Origin: Fen-999 sp035505955
Lineage (GTDB): Bacteria > Pseudomonadota > Gammaproteobacteria > Burkholderiales > Rhodocyclaceae
DNA length: 15,465 nucleotides
Assembly: GCA_035505955.1 (NCBI GenBank)
Contig: DATJQH010000025.1
Coordinates: forward strand, 1-15,465
Direction of reading: 5' to 3'
A program made the translations under genes and the position numbers. Each line of letters begins with the position of its first letter. Positions within the stretch are counted from its first letter, which is position 1. The notes beneath the pieces were generated by a model, which searched no databases, was not told the origin of the DNA, and saw only the letters and a program-made list of their open reading frames with translations. Positions 6,302-13,550 of the stretch are shown piece after piece.

Positions 6302-8236
6302 TTAACGTGCGAAGAACGCCTCGACGTCGGCGATTTCGCGCGTCCGCCGCATGGGCGGCAGGCTCTGCCAGATGCGCTTGCCGTAGGGTTTGTCCACGAG
6401 GCGCGGATCGCAAACCATCAAGACGCCGCGGTCGCTCTCGTCGCGGATCAGGCGGCCGGCGCCCTGCTTCATGCTGATCACCGCCCGCGGCAACTGGTAC
6501 TCCTGGAAGGCATTGCGTCCCTGGCGCTTGAGATGCTCGATGCGGGCGGCAAGCACCGGGTCGTCGGGCGGCGCGAAGGGCAGCTTGTCGATCACGACCA
6601 GCGAGAGCGCCTCGCCGCGGACGTCCACGCCTTCCCAGAAACTCTGGCTGGCGACGAGGACCGCATTGCCGAGGAAGCGAAAGCGCTCAAGCAGTTCTGT
6701 CCTGGAGCCCTCACCCTGCAGGAGCAGCGGCAGATCGACTCCCTCGCGCTCCAGCCGTTCCTTGAGAAGTTCGTGGATGCGCCGCATCGCGCGCAAGCTC
6801 GTGCACAGCACGAACGCGCGCCCCCCGGACGCGCGGATGGCCGGCCACGCTGCCTCCAGCACGGCCTCGTGATAGAAGGGGCTGTTCGGGTCCGGCATCT
6901 GCTGCGGGACATAAAGCAGCGCGCAATCGCCGTAGTCGAACGGCGAGCCCCACAAGCCGGTGTCCGCTTCCGTGAGCCCCAGCTCGCTGCGGTAATGGTC
7001 GAAACTCGTACCGACCGCGAGCGTTGCCGAGGTGAATATCCACGCCCGCGGATGGCCTTCCATCTGACGCTGGAAAATGTTTGCCACGGAGAGCGGCGTG
7101 AGATTCAGCGTCACCGAATAGGGTGACACCTCGACCCACTTGATGAAGGCATCGCCCTCCTCTTCGGCCGCCGGCGGATGCAGCCAGCGCTTGATCCGCA
7201 ACGCCAGCTCATGCGCGCGCTGCCGGCAGTTGCCGAGCCCTTCGGAGCGATCGGCCTGCGAGTCGACCTGCTTCATGAACTCCGCCAGTTCGCCTTCGAG
7301 CGCTTGCAGTGCCTCGACGGCGTTTGCATGATCGAGCCATTGCGCTTCGGAAAGTCGCAGGGATTCGCGGTGGAATGCCAGCCGGAAGTCCTTGGCCGCC
7401 TTCTCGAGCGTACGGCAGGCCTCCTGCAATGGCGCGTAGTCCTTGGCGCCGGCAATTGCCTCCAGGCGCGTGTCGCGCGCAAGCTCGACGATCTGGGCCG
7501 TGCCGACGGCCTCGCCAAAGAAGAGGCCGGCCACCTCGGGCAACTGATGGGCCTCGTCGAAGATCACGGTGTTGCAGGCTGGCAGCAGCTCGCCGACGCC
7601 ATCGTCGCGCAGCGTCATGTCGGCGAAAAACAGGTGATGGTTCACGACCAGCACATCGGCCTCGAGCGCCTCGCGGCGCGCGGCCAGGACGAAGCAGGCC
7701 TTGAAGTGCGGGCAATCCTGCCCGAGGCAGTTCTCGCGGGTCGAGGTCGCCTGTGCCCAGGCGCCGGAATCCTCGGGCACCGCCGAAAGTTCGGCCTTGT
7801 CGCCGGTCTTCGTCGCCTTGGCAAAGCGCGCAATCGTGCGGATATGCCCGGCCTCTTCGCGATTCTGGAAGCGCCCCTCGCTCTGCGCGCGTTCCAGGTG
7901 ATAGTGACAGACGTAGTTGGCCCGGCCCTTCAGGAGCGCAATGGTCGCGGGTACGCGCAACGCATCGCGCACCGCCGGCAGGTCGCGGTTGAACAGCTGG
8001 TCCTGCAGGGTCTTGGTGCCGGTCGAGATGACCACCTTGCCGCCCGAGAGCAGCGCCGGCACCAGATACGCGAAAGTCTTGCCCGTGCCGGTGCCGGCCT
8101 CGGCAACCAGGACCGCATTGGCCCTGATCGCCGAGTCGATGCGCTCGGCCATCTCGACTTGCTGGGACCTTCGCCGGTAGCCGGGAACCGCCTGCGCGAG
8201 CGGTCCGTCGGCCGAGAAGACGTCTTGCAGATTCAG
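6302..8236 (-). CDS. yoaA: YoaA/DinG-family ATP-dependent Fe-S DNA helicase
   Basis: A superfamily 2 helicase of the XPD/DinG group, 644 residues if started at CTG 8236 (E. coli YoaA is 636). Numbered from that start: Walker A AGTGTGKT ends at T54, the Fe-S cysteines are C110, C170, C175 and C181 (spacing C-x4-C-x5-C for the last three), and the DEAH box is 227-230 (IFDEAHQLP). Near the C-terminus are SQSFWEGVDVRG, the motif V region, and QGAGRLIRDESDRGV, motif VI. The whole pattern follows YoaA rather than the longer DinG. The first ATG (8152) would delete the conserved FSADGPLAQAVPGYRRRSQQVEMA region, yet between it and the stop codon at 8243-8245 there is no ATG, GTG or TTG; only CTG 8236 or 8230 can serve. 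A weak AGCAGG lies 9 bases before 8236. It likely unwinds 5'-to-3' at damaged or stalled DNA. Confidence 0.9.
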   Translation of the reverse strand: MNLQDVFSADGPLAQAVPGYRRRSQQVEMAERIDSAIRANAVLVAEAGTGTGKTFAYLVPALLSGGKVVISTGTKTLQDQLFNRDLPAVRDALRVPATIALLKGRANYVCHYHLERAQSEGRFQNREEAGHIRTIARFAKATKTGDKAELSAVPEDSGAWAQATSTRENCLGQDCPHFKACFVLAARREALEADVLVVNHHLFFADMTLRDDGVGELLPACNTVIFDEAHQLPEVAGLFFGEAVGTAQIVELARDTRLEAIAGAKDYAPLQEACRTLEKAAKDFRLAFHRESLRLSEAQWLDHANAVEALQALEGELAEFMKQVDSQADRSEGLGNCRQRAHELALRIKRWLHPPAAEEEGDAFIKWVEVSPYSVTLNLTPLSVANIFQRQMEGHPRAWIFTSATLAVGTSFDHYRSELGLTEADTGLWGSPFDYGDCALLYVPQQMPDPNSPFYHEAVLEAAWPAIRASGGRAFVLCTSLRAMRRIHELLKERLEREGVDLPLLLQGEGSRTELLERFRFLGNAVLVASQSFWEGVDVRGEALSLVVIDKLPFAPPDDPVLAARIEHLKRQGRNAFQEYQLPRAVISMKQGAGRLIRDESDRGVLMVCDPRLVDKPYGKRIWQSLPPMRRTREIADVEAFFAR

Positions 8237-8252
8237 AACCCGCTACCTGCTC

Positions 8253-8474
8253 TCAGCCCCGCTTGTATGTGATCTTCTTCTTGCCGCCGTCGCAGCTGCC
8301 CACGACCTTCTGGTCTTTCACCGCATCGACGGGAACAATTTCCAACTGATAGTTTTTCACGCCCTTGGCGTCGAGCTTGGCCGCGATTTCCGCCTTCAGT
8401 TCCTCGCAATCCTTGGCGGCAAACGCAGGCAGCGCGATCAGGCATGCGCCCAGCAGTGCAACGAGTTTCTTCAT
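8253..8474 (-). CDS. Small secreted DUF1161-type protein
   Basis: A 73-residue protein with a clear Sec signal peptide (MKKLVALLGACLIALPAFAA, cleavage likely after residue 19 or 20), leaving a mature part of about 53 residues that begins KDCEELKAEIAAKLDAKGV. Two cysteines, in KDCEEL and VGSCDGGKK, could form a disulfide. The pattern CEELKxEIxxKLxAKGV...YxLEIV...KVVGSCxGGxKKIxYxR fits DUF1161, a periplasmic family of unknown function. The start is the ATG at 8474, preceded by GGGGAT; upstream in-frame codons to 8552 would hide the signal peptide. It ends 16 bp before the proposed helicase start, so the two may share a transcript. No function can be given. Confidence 0.82.
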   Translation of the reverse strand: MKKLVALLGACLIALPAFAAKDCEELKAEIAAKLDAKGVKNYQLEIVPVDAVKDQKVVGSCDGGKKKITYKRG

Positions 8475-8600
8475 GTCATATCCCCGGATGTTCAATTGAG
8501 CCGGCAAGCGCGGCGGTACCGACAGAATACGCGTCCCCCCTCGCGCCGACAATGGCGTCCCGCACGGCGTACCACAAGGGCTGACTTTGCCCAGGATCGA

Positions 8601-9086
8601 TCAGAGCACGATCTGCCAGTAACCGACATCGAGCCAGCGCTCGAACTTGAAGCCGACCTCGCGGAAATGCGCAACCTGTGTCATGCCGAACTTCTCGTGC
8701 AGTGCGGTGCTGGCGGGATTCGGCAGGGCGATGGCCGCGACGACGACGTGCAGGCCCAACTGCCGCAATTGTGTGAAGAGCGCCGCGTAAAGCGCCGTAC
8801 CAAGCCCTTTGCCGGCGGCATCGGGAGCGAGATACACGGTGCTCTCGACCGAGTAGCGGTAGGCGCACCGGCCTTTCCACTTCGAGGCATAGGCGTAGCC
8901 GACGACCCGGCCGGCTTCCTCGGCCACCAGCCATGGAAAGCCCGCGCCCTGCACCTCCGCGATGCGATCCGCCATGTCCTGCCGCGACACTGGCTGTTCC
9001 TCGAAGGTGATGATCGTGTCGGCGATGTAGTGGTTGTAGATGCCGACGATGGCTTCGGCATCGTTTCGGTTTGCTGGCCGGATCAC
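8601..9086 (-). CDS. GNAT family N-acetyltransferase (phosphinothricin/YncA-like)
   Basis: A 161-residue acetyltransferase. From a GTG start the protein opens VIRPANRNDAEAIVGIYNHYIADTIITFEE, the usual N-terminus of the phosphinothricin N-acetyltransferase/YncA (MddA) subgroup. Acetyl-CoA-binding motif A follows as VYLAPDAAGKGLGTALYAAL, with the pyrophosphate loop AGKGLGTA, and a late segment LHEKFGMTQVAHFREVGFKFERWLDV is typical of the same group. Relatives acetylate amino-acid-like substrates such as phosphinothricin, methionine sulfoximine or methionine sulfone; the substrate here cannot be told from sequence. GTG 9086 is preferred because GAGGAA (9093-9098 on the minus strand) sits 6 bases upstream and family homology begins there; an ATG at 9134 would add an unconserved leader. 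It is divergent from metY and may share the 138-bp spacer. Confidence 0.86.
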   Translation of the reverse strand: MIRPANRNDAEAIVGIYNHYIADTIITFEEQPVSRQDMADRIAEVQGAGFPWLVAEEAGRVVGYAYASKWKGRCAYRYSVESTVYLAPDAAGKGLGTALYAALFTQLRQLGLHVVVAAIALPNPASTALHEKFGMTQVAHFREVGFKFERWLDVGYWQIVL

Positions 9087-9163
9087 TTGGCATTCCTCGG
9101 GAAAGGAGACGCAGGATAGCAGCGCCGGGGGCAACGAGCGCGGTTAAGATGGTCAGCGCGCCG

Positions 9164-9192
9164 TTGAGCGCCGACTGTCGTCATGGCACAAT
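9164..9192 (+). promoter_or_regulatory. Candidate sigma-70 promoter of metY
   Basis: TTGAGC (9164-9169) and CACAAT (9187-9192) are separated by 17 bases, placing a start of transcription near 9199, about 25 nt before the metY ATG. An imperfect inverted repeat (GTCAGCGC at 9152 and GCGCCGAC at 9168) overlaps the -35 box and could be an operator. The short leader leaves no room for a SAM or SAH riboswitch. Confidence 0.4.
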
Positions 9193-9224
9193 AATTCGTA
9201 CTTAACCGCCCATAAGGAAAACAC

Positions 9225-10496
9225 ATGAAGCTGGAAACGCTCGCTGTCCACGCCGGCTACAGCCCCGACCCGACGACCAAGGCCGTGGCAGTGCCCATCT
9301 ACCAGACGACCTCCTACGCCTTCGACGACACGCAGCACGGTGCCGACTTGTTCGACCTGAAGGTGGCCGGCAACATCTACACGCGCATCATGAATCCGAC
9401 CACGGCCGTCCTCGAACAGCGCCTGGCGGCGCTGGAAGGCGGCGTCGGTGCGCTCGGCGTCGCCTCGGGCATGGCCGCAATCACTTACGCCATCCAGACG
9501 ATCGCCGAGGCCGGCGACAACATCGTCTCGGTCGGCACACTCTACGGCGGCACCTACAACCTGTTCGCCCACACGCTGCCCCAGTACGGCATCGATGTCC
9601 GCTTCGCCGACTACCGCGATCCGGCCTCGTTCAAGCCGCTGATCGATGCGAAGACCAAGGCGATCTTCTGCGAGTCGGTCGGCAACCCGCTCGGCAATGT
9701 CGTCGACATCAAGGCGCTGGCCGACATCGCCCACGCGGCCGGCGTGCCGCTGATCGTGGACAACACCGTGCCCACGCCCTATCTCTGCCGCCCCTTCGAG
9801 CACGGCGCCGACATTATCGTGCACGCGCTCACGAAGTACCTCGGCGGCCACGGCAACTCGATCGGCGGCGCCATCGTCGACTCGGGCCAGTTCCCCTGGG
9901 CCAGCCACAAGGCCCGGTTCAAGCGCCTGAACGAGCCGGACGTTTCCTACCACGGCGTCGTCTACACGGAAGCACTCGGGCCTGCCGCCTACATCGGCCG
10001 CGCGCGCGTCGTGCCCCTGCGCAACATGGGCGCTGCGATCTCGCCGTTCAACAGCTTCCTGATCCTGCAGGGCATCGAGACCCTGCCGGTGCGCATGGAC
10101 CGCATCTGCGACAACACGCTGGCCGTGGCGCAGTTCCTGAAGACGCACCCCAAGGTGGGCTGGGTGCGCTACGCCGGACTGCCCGACCATGCCGAGAACC
10201 ACCTGGCGCAGAAGTACATGGGCGGCCGCGCCTCGGGCATCCTGTCGTTCGGCGTCAAGGGCGGCATGGCTGGCGGCGCGAAGTTCCAGGACGCGCTGAA
10301 GCTGATCACGCGCCTCGTGAACATCGGCGACGCCAAGAGCCTGGCCTGCCATCCGGCCAGCACCACGCACCGCCAGCTCGGCCCCGAGGAGATGAAGAAG
10401 GCTGGTGTCTCCGAGGACATGGTACGGCTGTCGATCGGCCTTGAACACATCGACGACCTGCGCGAGGATCTCGACCAGGCGCTCGCCGCCGTGTGA
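9225..10496 (+). CDS. metY: O-acetylhomoserine aminocarboxypropyltransferase (O-acetylhomoserine sulfhydrylase) MetY
   Basis: A 423-residue PLP enzyme of the Cys/Met metabolism family, close to the usual MetY length of about 425-430. It makes homocysteine from O-acetylhomoserine and sulfide in methionine synthesis. Seen in order: METLAVHAGY-like N-terminus (KLETLAVHAGYSPDPTT), VPIYQTTSYAFDD, YTRIMNPTTAVLEQRLAALEGG, the SGMAAITYAI cofactor region, GTLYGGTYNLF, VDNTVPTPYLCRPFEHGAD, and HALTKYLGGHG with K204 as the PLP-binding lysine, then SLACHPASTTHRQL and VRLSIGLEHIDDL near the end. The long insertion after the lysine (SGQFPWASHKARFKRLNEPD) separates MetY from shorter cystathionine synthases and lyases. 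ATAAGGAA lies about 7 bases before the ATG. It is followed by a strong terminator and appears monocistronic. Confidence 0.95.
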   Translation: MKLETLAVHAGYSPDPTTKAVAVPIYQTTSYAFDDTQHGADLFDLKVAGNIYTRIMNPTTAVLEQRLAALEGGVGALGVASGMAAITYAIQTIAEAGDNIVSVGTLYGGTYNLFAHTLPQYGIDVRFADYRDPASFKPLIDAKTKAIFCESVGNPLGNVVDIKALADIAHAAGVPLIVDNTVPTPYLCRPFEHGADIIVHALTKYLGGHGNSIGGAIVDSGQFPWASHKARFKRLNEPDVSYHGVVYTEALGPAAYIGRARVVPLRNMGAAISPFNSFLILQGIETLPVRMDRICDNTLAVAQFLKTHPKVGWVRYAGLPDHAENHLAQKYMGGRASGILSFGVKGGMAGGAKFQDALKLITRLVNIGDAKSLACHPASTTHRQLGPEEMKKAGVSEDMVRLSIGLEHIDDLREDLDQALAAV

Positions 10497-10501
10497 CCGC
10501 T

Positions 10502-10539
10502 CCCCGTTTCTCCTGACTGGATCAGGGGAAACGGGGTTT
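10502..10539 (+). terminator. Rho-independent terminator of metY
   Basis: A 15-bp stem, CCCCGTTTCTCCTGA (10502-10516) against TCAGGGGAAACGGGG (10522-10536), closes a 5-base loop (CTGGA) with only one G-U pair. It starts 6 bases after the metY stop. The following T-run is short (TTT, then GTG), so release may be less than complete. Confidence 0.82.
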
Positions 10540-10569
10540 GTGAAAGTCAGCTCCCGTGGTGCGCCCTGC

Positions 10570-10575
10570 TACAAT
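10570..10575 (+). promoter_or_regulatory. Candidate -10 box giving a nearly leaderless feoB-like mRNA
   Basis: TACAAT (5 of 6 to TATAAT) ends 10 bases before ATG 10586, so transcription would begin at about 10582-10586. No Shine-Dalgarno sequence is seen before this ATG or before ATG 10622, which fits a very short leader. No good -35 box is visible. Confidence 0.35.
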
Positions 10576-10585
10576 CGGCTGACAC

Positions 10586-12619
10586 ATGCAGACAGCCACC
10601 ATTCCCCTTCGCGGCCCGCTGATGCGCGGCAAGCGCCGCGCCCGCGTGGCACTCGTCGGGCGCCGCCTGACCGGCAAGAGCAGCATCTTCCAGGCCGCCG
10701 CCAGTCCGGCGGTGAAGCACGAACGGCTCGCCGGCGTCGGCGGTGCCTACGAGGAATGCCTGGTCGATGTCGGCCTCGACCAGATGTCCCTGGTCGACCT
10801 GCCCGACATCGAAACCCTGCACCACCTGCGCGAGCACGATCGCGTCGTCCTCATGTACCTGCTCTGGGGCGACCAGTGGCCCGCCATCGCCCGCCACGAA
10901 TCGGATCAGCCGGGCGCTGCATTCCCGGCGCCCGACGTTCTGGTGCAGGTCATGGACGCCACGATGCTCGAGCGCGACCTCGAACTGTGGATGGAACTCT
11001 CGCTGCTCGGACGGCCAATGGTGATTGCCCTCAACCGCGTCGACGAAGCGCGGGCCAAGGGCATCTTCATCAACATCCGTGCCCTTTCCGAGAAGCTCGG
11101 CGTGCCCGTCGTCCCAACGGTGGCCCATATGGGCAAGGGCATCCGCCAGTTGTTCGACGTCGTCATGAACGCGGCGCGCGAGCGCATCTGCCCCTTGCCC
11201 CAGCCGCCGAGTCCGTACCTTGCCGCCAGCCTGCAGGCTCTCAACGCAGTGGTCTCGCGTCCGGAGGTGCACGAGTCCTTCCACGTACCGCGCCCGCTAT
11301 TGCTCTGCCAACTGGCCGAGAACGACGACTACTTCCTCGGTGAACTTGGCGCGCATTTTCCGGATCTCGTCGCCGATGTGGAGGCGGCGCGCAGCGCGGC
11401 GCAGGCCGGCTTGCCACGTCCATTGTCCGAAGAACTGCACGCGGATCGCCATCATCGTGCCGCAATGCTGCTCGAAAGCGTCAGCAGCCCCACCGGCCCC
11501 GAGGAAGAAGGCTGGAAGCGATGGCTCGATGAACTCTTCCTGCATCCGCGCTGGGGCCTGATCGGCAGCCTCGCCGTGTTCGCACTCGTGCTGTTCGTCA
11601 CGTTCGAGGTGAGCGCGACGCTCGACTCGTGGACTTCCGCGCGCCTCGCCGCCTGGAGCCAGGAATGGCATCCGGATTCGACGTTCGGCGTCGTCAGCCA
11701 TGCCGTGATCGACGGCCTGATCGGGCTCGTCGGCATCGTCGTGCCCTACATGATTCCGCTGGTCGTGCTGCTCGTCGCCCTTGAGGAAGCGGGCATCATG
11801 CATCGCGTCGCCTTCGTGGTCGATCGGGGGTTCCACCACATCGGCCTGCACGGCGGCGTCGCCGTGCCGTTCCTGATCGGCCTTGGCTGCAACGTGCCTG
11901 CCATTTCGGCCGCCGCGGCAACTTCCTCAGGCCGCGACCGCGTCATCGCGGCGCTGCTGATCACGTTCGTGCCCTGCTCCGCCCGCTCCGCCATCATCCT
12001 GGCGCTCGGCGGCAAGTACCTGGGCGGCCTCGGCGTGTTCGGCATCTTCATGCTGACGCTGGTCGTCATCGCAGTGCTGGGAAAGATCCTCGCGCGCCGC
12101 TACTCCGACGCGGCGCCCGGCGTGATCCAGGAAATCCCGCCCTATGCCCTGCCCAGAGGGCGCGCGCTGGTGCTGAAGACCTGGGAGCGCACGAGCGATA
12201 TCGTCACGATCGTCACGCCGCTGCTGGTGTTGGGCAGCGTGGTGCTGGCGCTTCTTTCCCACTGGGGCACCGACACCGCCATCAACATCGCACTGACGCC
12301 CATCACGCACTGGTGGCTCGGCCTGCCGATCGCGCTCGGCGTGCCGATCCTGTTTGGCGTCCTGCGCAAGGAACTGTCGCTGCTGATGGTCTATCAGGCA
12401 CTGGGGACCCAGGACATCGTTCCCCTGCTCGACTGGACGCAAATCGTCACTTTCCTGATCTTCCTGACGTTCTACGTGCCCTGCCTTTCCACGTTCGCCG
12501 TCATGCTGCGCGCGCTGGGCCGCCGCGAAGCGTTCTTCTCGGTTGGGCTGTCGGTGGGTATCGCCCTCCTGGCGGCAGGCGTGGTTCGCGTCGTCCTCGC
12601 GGTCGCCGGCACGGTCTGA
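10586..12619 (+). CDS. FeoB-like transporter with degenerate GTPase domain
   Basis: A 677-residue protein (E. coli FeoB is 773) with an N-terminal G domain and a multi-pass membrane part from about residue 325. The membrane part has canonical FeoB signatures: LIGLGCNVPAISAAAAT near 432, VPCSARSAIILAL near 461 (Gate domain), VLRKELSLLMVY near 592 and YVPCLSTFAVMLRALG near 630. The G domain keeps a P-loop (G25-x4-GKS, residues 25-32) but differs elsewhere: G3 reads D71-L-P-D74 instead of DxxG, G4 reads N150-R-V-D instead of NKxD, and the usual switch I GVT region reads GVGGAYEE, lacking the threonine. FeoB imports ferrous iron across the inner membrane. No feoA or feoC is next to it. It may transport iron with altered nucleotide control, or another metal. 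Confidence 0.85.
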   Translation: MQTATIPLRGPLMRGKRRARVALVGRRLTGKSSIFQAAASPAVKHERLAGVGGAYEECLVDVGLDQMSLVDLPDIETLHHLREHDRVVLMYLLWGDQWPAIARHESDQPGAAFPAPDVLVQVMDATMLERDLELWMELSLLGRPMVIALNRVDEARAKGIFINIRALSEKLGVPVVPTVAHMGKGIRQLFDVVMNAARERICPLPQPPSPYLAASLQALNAVVSRPEVHESFHVPRPLLLCQLAENDDYFLGELGAHFPDLVADVEAARSAAQAGLPRPLSEELHADRHHRAAMLLESVSSPTGPEEEGWKRWLDELFLHPRWGLIGSLAVFALVLFVTFEVSATLDSWTSARLAAWSQEWHPDSTFGVVSHAVIDGLIGLVGIVVPYMIPLVVLLVALEEAGIMHRVAFVVDRGFHHIGLHGGVAVPFLIGLGCNVPAISAAAATSSGRDRVIAALLITFVPCSARSAIILALGGKYLGGLGVFGIFMLTLVVIAVLGKILARRYSDAAPGVIQEIPPYALPRGRALVLKTWERTSDIVTIVTPLLVLGSVVLALLSHWGTDTAINIALTPITHWWLGLPIALGVPILFGVLRKELSLLMVYQALGTQDIVPLLDWTQIVTFLIFLTFYVPCLSTFAVMLRALGRREAFFSVGLSVGIALLAAGVVRVVLAVAGTV

Positions 12620-12621
12620 CT

Positions 12622-12822
12622 TCAGGCGGTCGTGTCGATGACCTTGCCGGTCGTCTGGCCGATTTCACCCGTCGTGGCGGAAGTCCCTTCCGGCTGCTTG
12701 CGTGGCGGCCGCTGGTCCTTGCCGCCAGCGCCGTTGCGGCCGTCCGGATTGACGCGCGCGACCTCCGGCTTGGCATGCACTGCCGGCGTCTGGATGATGG
12801 AGCGCAGCACTTCGAGGGCCAT
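12622..12822 (-). CDS. Small hypothetical protein, 66 aa
   Basis: A 66-residue, very hydrophilic protein with no signal peptide or membrane segment. It starts MALEVLRSIIQTPAVHAKPEVARVNPDGR and continues with a Gly/Lys/Arg/Pro-rich middle and a Thr/Gly-rich tail ending TTGKVIDTTA; it is probably mostly disordered after a short N-terminal helix. The ATG at 12822 has AAGGTG five bases upstream, a good ribosome-binding site, which is the main reason to believe the gene. Its stop lies two bases beyond the stop of the convergent FeoB-like gene. I do not recognise a family. Confidence 0.6.
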   Translation of the reverse strand: MALEVLRSIIQTPAVHAKPEVARVNPDGRNGAGGKDQRPPRKQPEGTSATTGEIGQTTGKVIDTTA

Positions 12823-12904
12823 GTAGTCACCTTCTGGTGTTCTCAAATCCTATAACGGCGTGCCCCGGACTCGCTTGAATCACCTTGCCATCTGTGCGCC
12901 CGCA

Positions 12905-13321
12905 TCAGGTCAGCTTGCTGGTCCATTCGTCCAGTAAAGTGCAAGCCTGTGGCGTCGGCTGGTGGGAATCGTCGAGCAGGTTGATCTGGCAGATGTACTC
13001 ATTGCCGACACGATCCTTGAGATTGCAGTAGGGCGAAGCCTCATAGGGACCAAAGCCCTCCGAATCGGCGAAGATGAATGCGTAGCTGTCGCCGACATCA
13101 ACCTCCAACTTGCCACCATGGCTCGAGCCGTAATCGTGCCACCGCTCGCGCTGGTCCACGCCATCGGCAACCTGTGACGTCCTGCCGAGCTTACGGTCGC
13201 ACCATGCCATAAGCGTGGGTGCTGCCAGCTCTTTGTCCTCCGCGGCAAGAATCTTCGCGAGTTCGGCGGCGTGACGGTAATCGAGCTCAGCACCCGAATA
13301 TGCGATATGCACCTGTTTCAT
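12905..13321 (-). CDS. Hypothetical protein, possibly AF1514-type small soluble protein
   Basis: A 138-residue acidic soluble protein without signal peptide or membrane segments. The start is ATG 13321, preceded by a strong GAGGAGGGG ribosome-binding site; an ATG at 13393 lacks one and would prepend unrelated sequence. The N-terminal 105 residues (MKQVHIAYSGAELDYRHAAELAKIL, a MAWCDRKLGRTSQV stretch, then WHDYGSSHGGKLEVDVGDSYAFIFAD) resemble from memory a small family typified by Archaeoglobus AF1514, whose shared feature is a SHGG-x-L-x-VDV-x-D-x-Y-x-F-I core. The last third, with two cysteines, looks unrelated to that core. Function is unknown. It is divergent from the ferredoxin-xdhC-aldehyde oxidoreductase cluster and may share its control region. 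Confidence 0.7.
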   Translation of the reverse strand: MKQVHIAYSGAELDYRHAAELAKILAAEDKELAAPTLMAWCDRKLGRTSQVADGVDQRERWHDYGSSHGGKLEVDVGDSYAFIFADSEGFGPYEASPYCNLKDRVGNEYICQINLLDDSHQPTPQACTLLDEWTSKLT

Positions 13322-13450
13322 CGATTTCCCCTCCTCGTAGACGAGGCCAACCCGCGCCTGTATCGACGCCAGCGCCGGCGCGCGGATTTCCACTCATCTA
13401 TTGACTGAACCACCCGCAAATTGTTCCGGCACGGCGACAGGACAATTCAT

Positions 13451-13463
13451 GCTGCGTCGCAGC
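13451..13463. repeat. Short palindrome GCTGCG-T-CGCAGC
   Basis: Perfect 6-bp arms around a single central base, located about 70 bp upstream of the candidate ferredoxin promoter. Possible operator; a small hairpin cannot be excluded. Confidence 0.5.
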
Positions 13464-13478
13464 GCAATTGGCGCCACC

Positions 13479-13493
13479 TGTCACGAAATGACA
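13479..13493. repeat. Operator-like inverted repeat TGTCA-N5-TGACA
   Basis: TGTCA (13479-13483) and TGACA (13489-13493) flank CGAAA. The repeat lies about 30 bp before the candidate -35 box, a position typical for an activator site. The geometry, TGT-N9-ACA, is one base short of the NifA TGT-N10-ACA site. Confidence 0.5.
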
Positions 13494-13521
13494 CAAGTCC
13501 CGCCTCAGCTGGTTGCATCCG

Positions 13522-13550
13522 TTGACCTGCCCGCGGCGATGACCAATAGT
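13522..13550 (+). promoter_or_regulatory. Candidate sigma-70 promoter of the ferredoxin-xdhC-aldehyde oxidoreductase cluster
   Basis: TTGACC (13522-13527, 5 of 6) and AATAGT (13545-13550, 4 of 6) are spaced by 17 bases. The start of transcription would be near 13557, leaving a leader of about 70 nt before the ferredoxin ATG. Confidence 0.5.

Noticed and set aside
5657..7126. Long 489-codon frame on the plus strand across the ATP-grasp-like and helicase genes
   Set aside because: It spans the junction of two genuine minus-strand genes and shows no domain or ribosome-binding site; it is a GC-bias shadow.
9087..9224. SAM or SAH riboswitch before metY
   Set aside because: The likely promoter leaves a leader of only about 25 nt, and no riboswitch core was recognised in the spacer.
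9153..10448. Long 431-codon frame on the minus strand opposite metY
   Set aside because: It mirrors the codon pattern of metY, has an Arg/Asp/Val/His-rich sequence without recognisable motifs, and the plus strand holds an unmistakable PLP enzyme.
13479..13493. NifA-type upstream activator site (TGT-N10-ACA)
   Set aside because: The spacing is TGT-N9-ACA and no sigma-54 -24/-12 element follows, so a nitrogen-regulation site is not supported.
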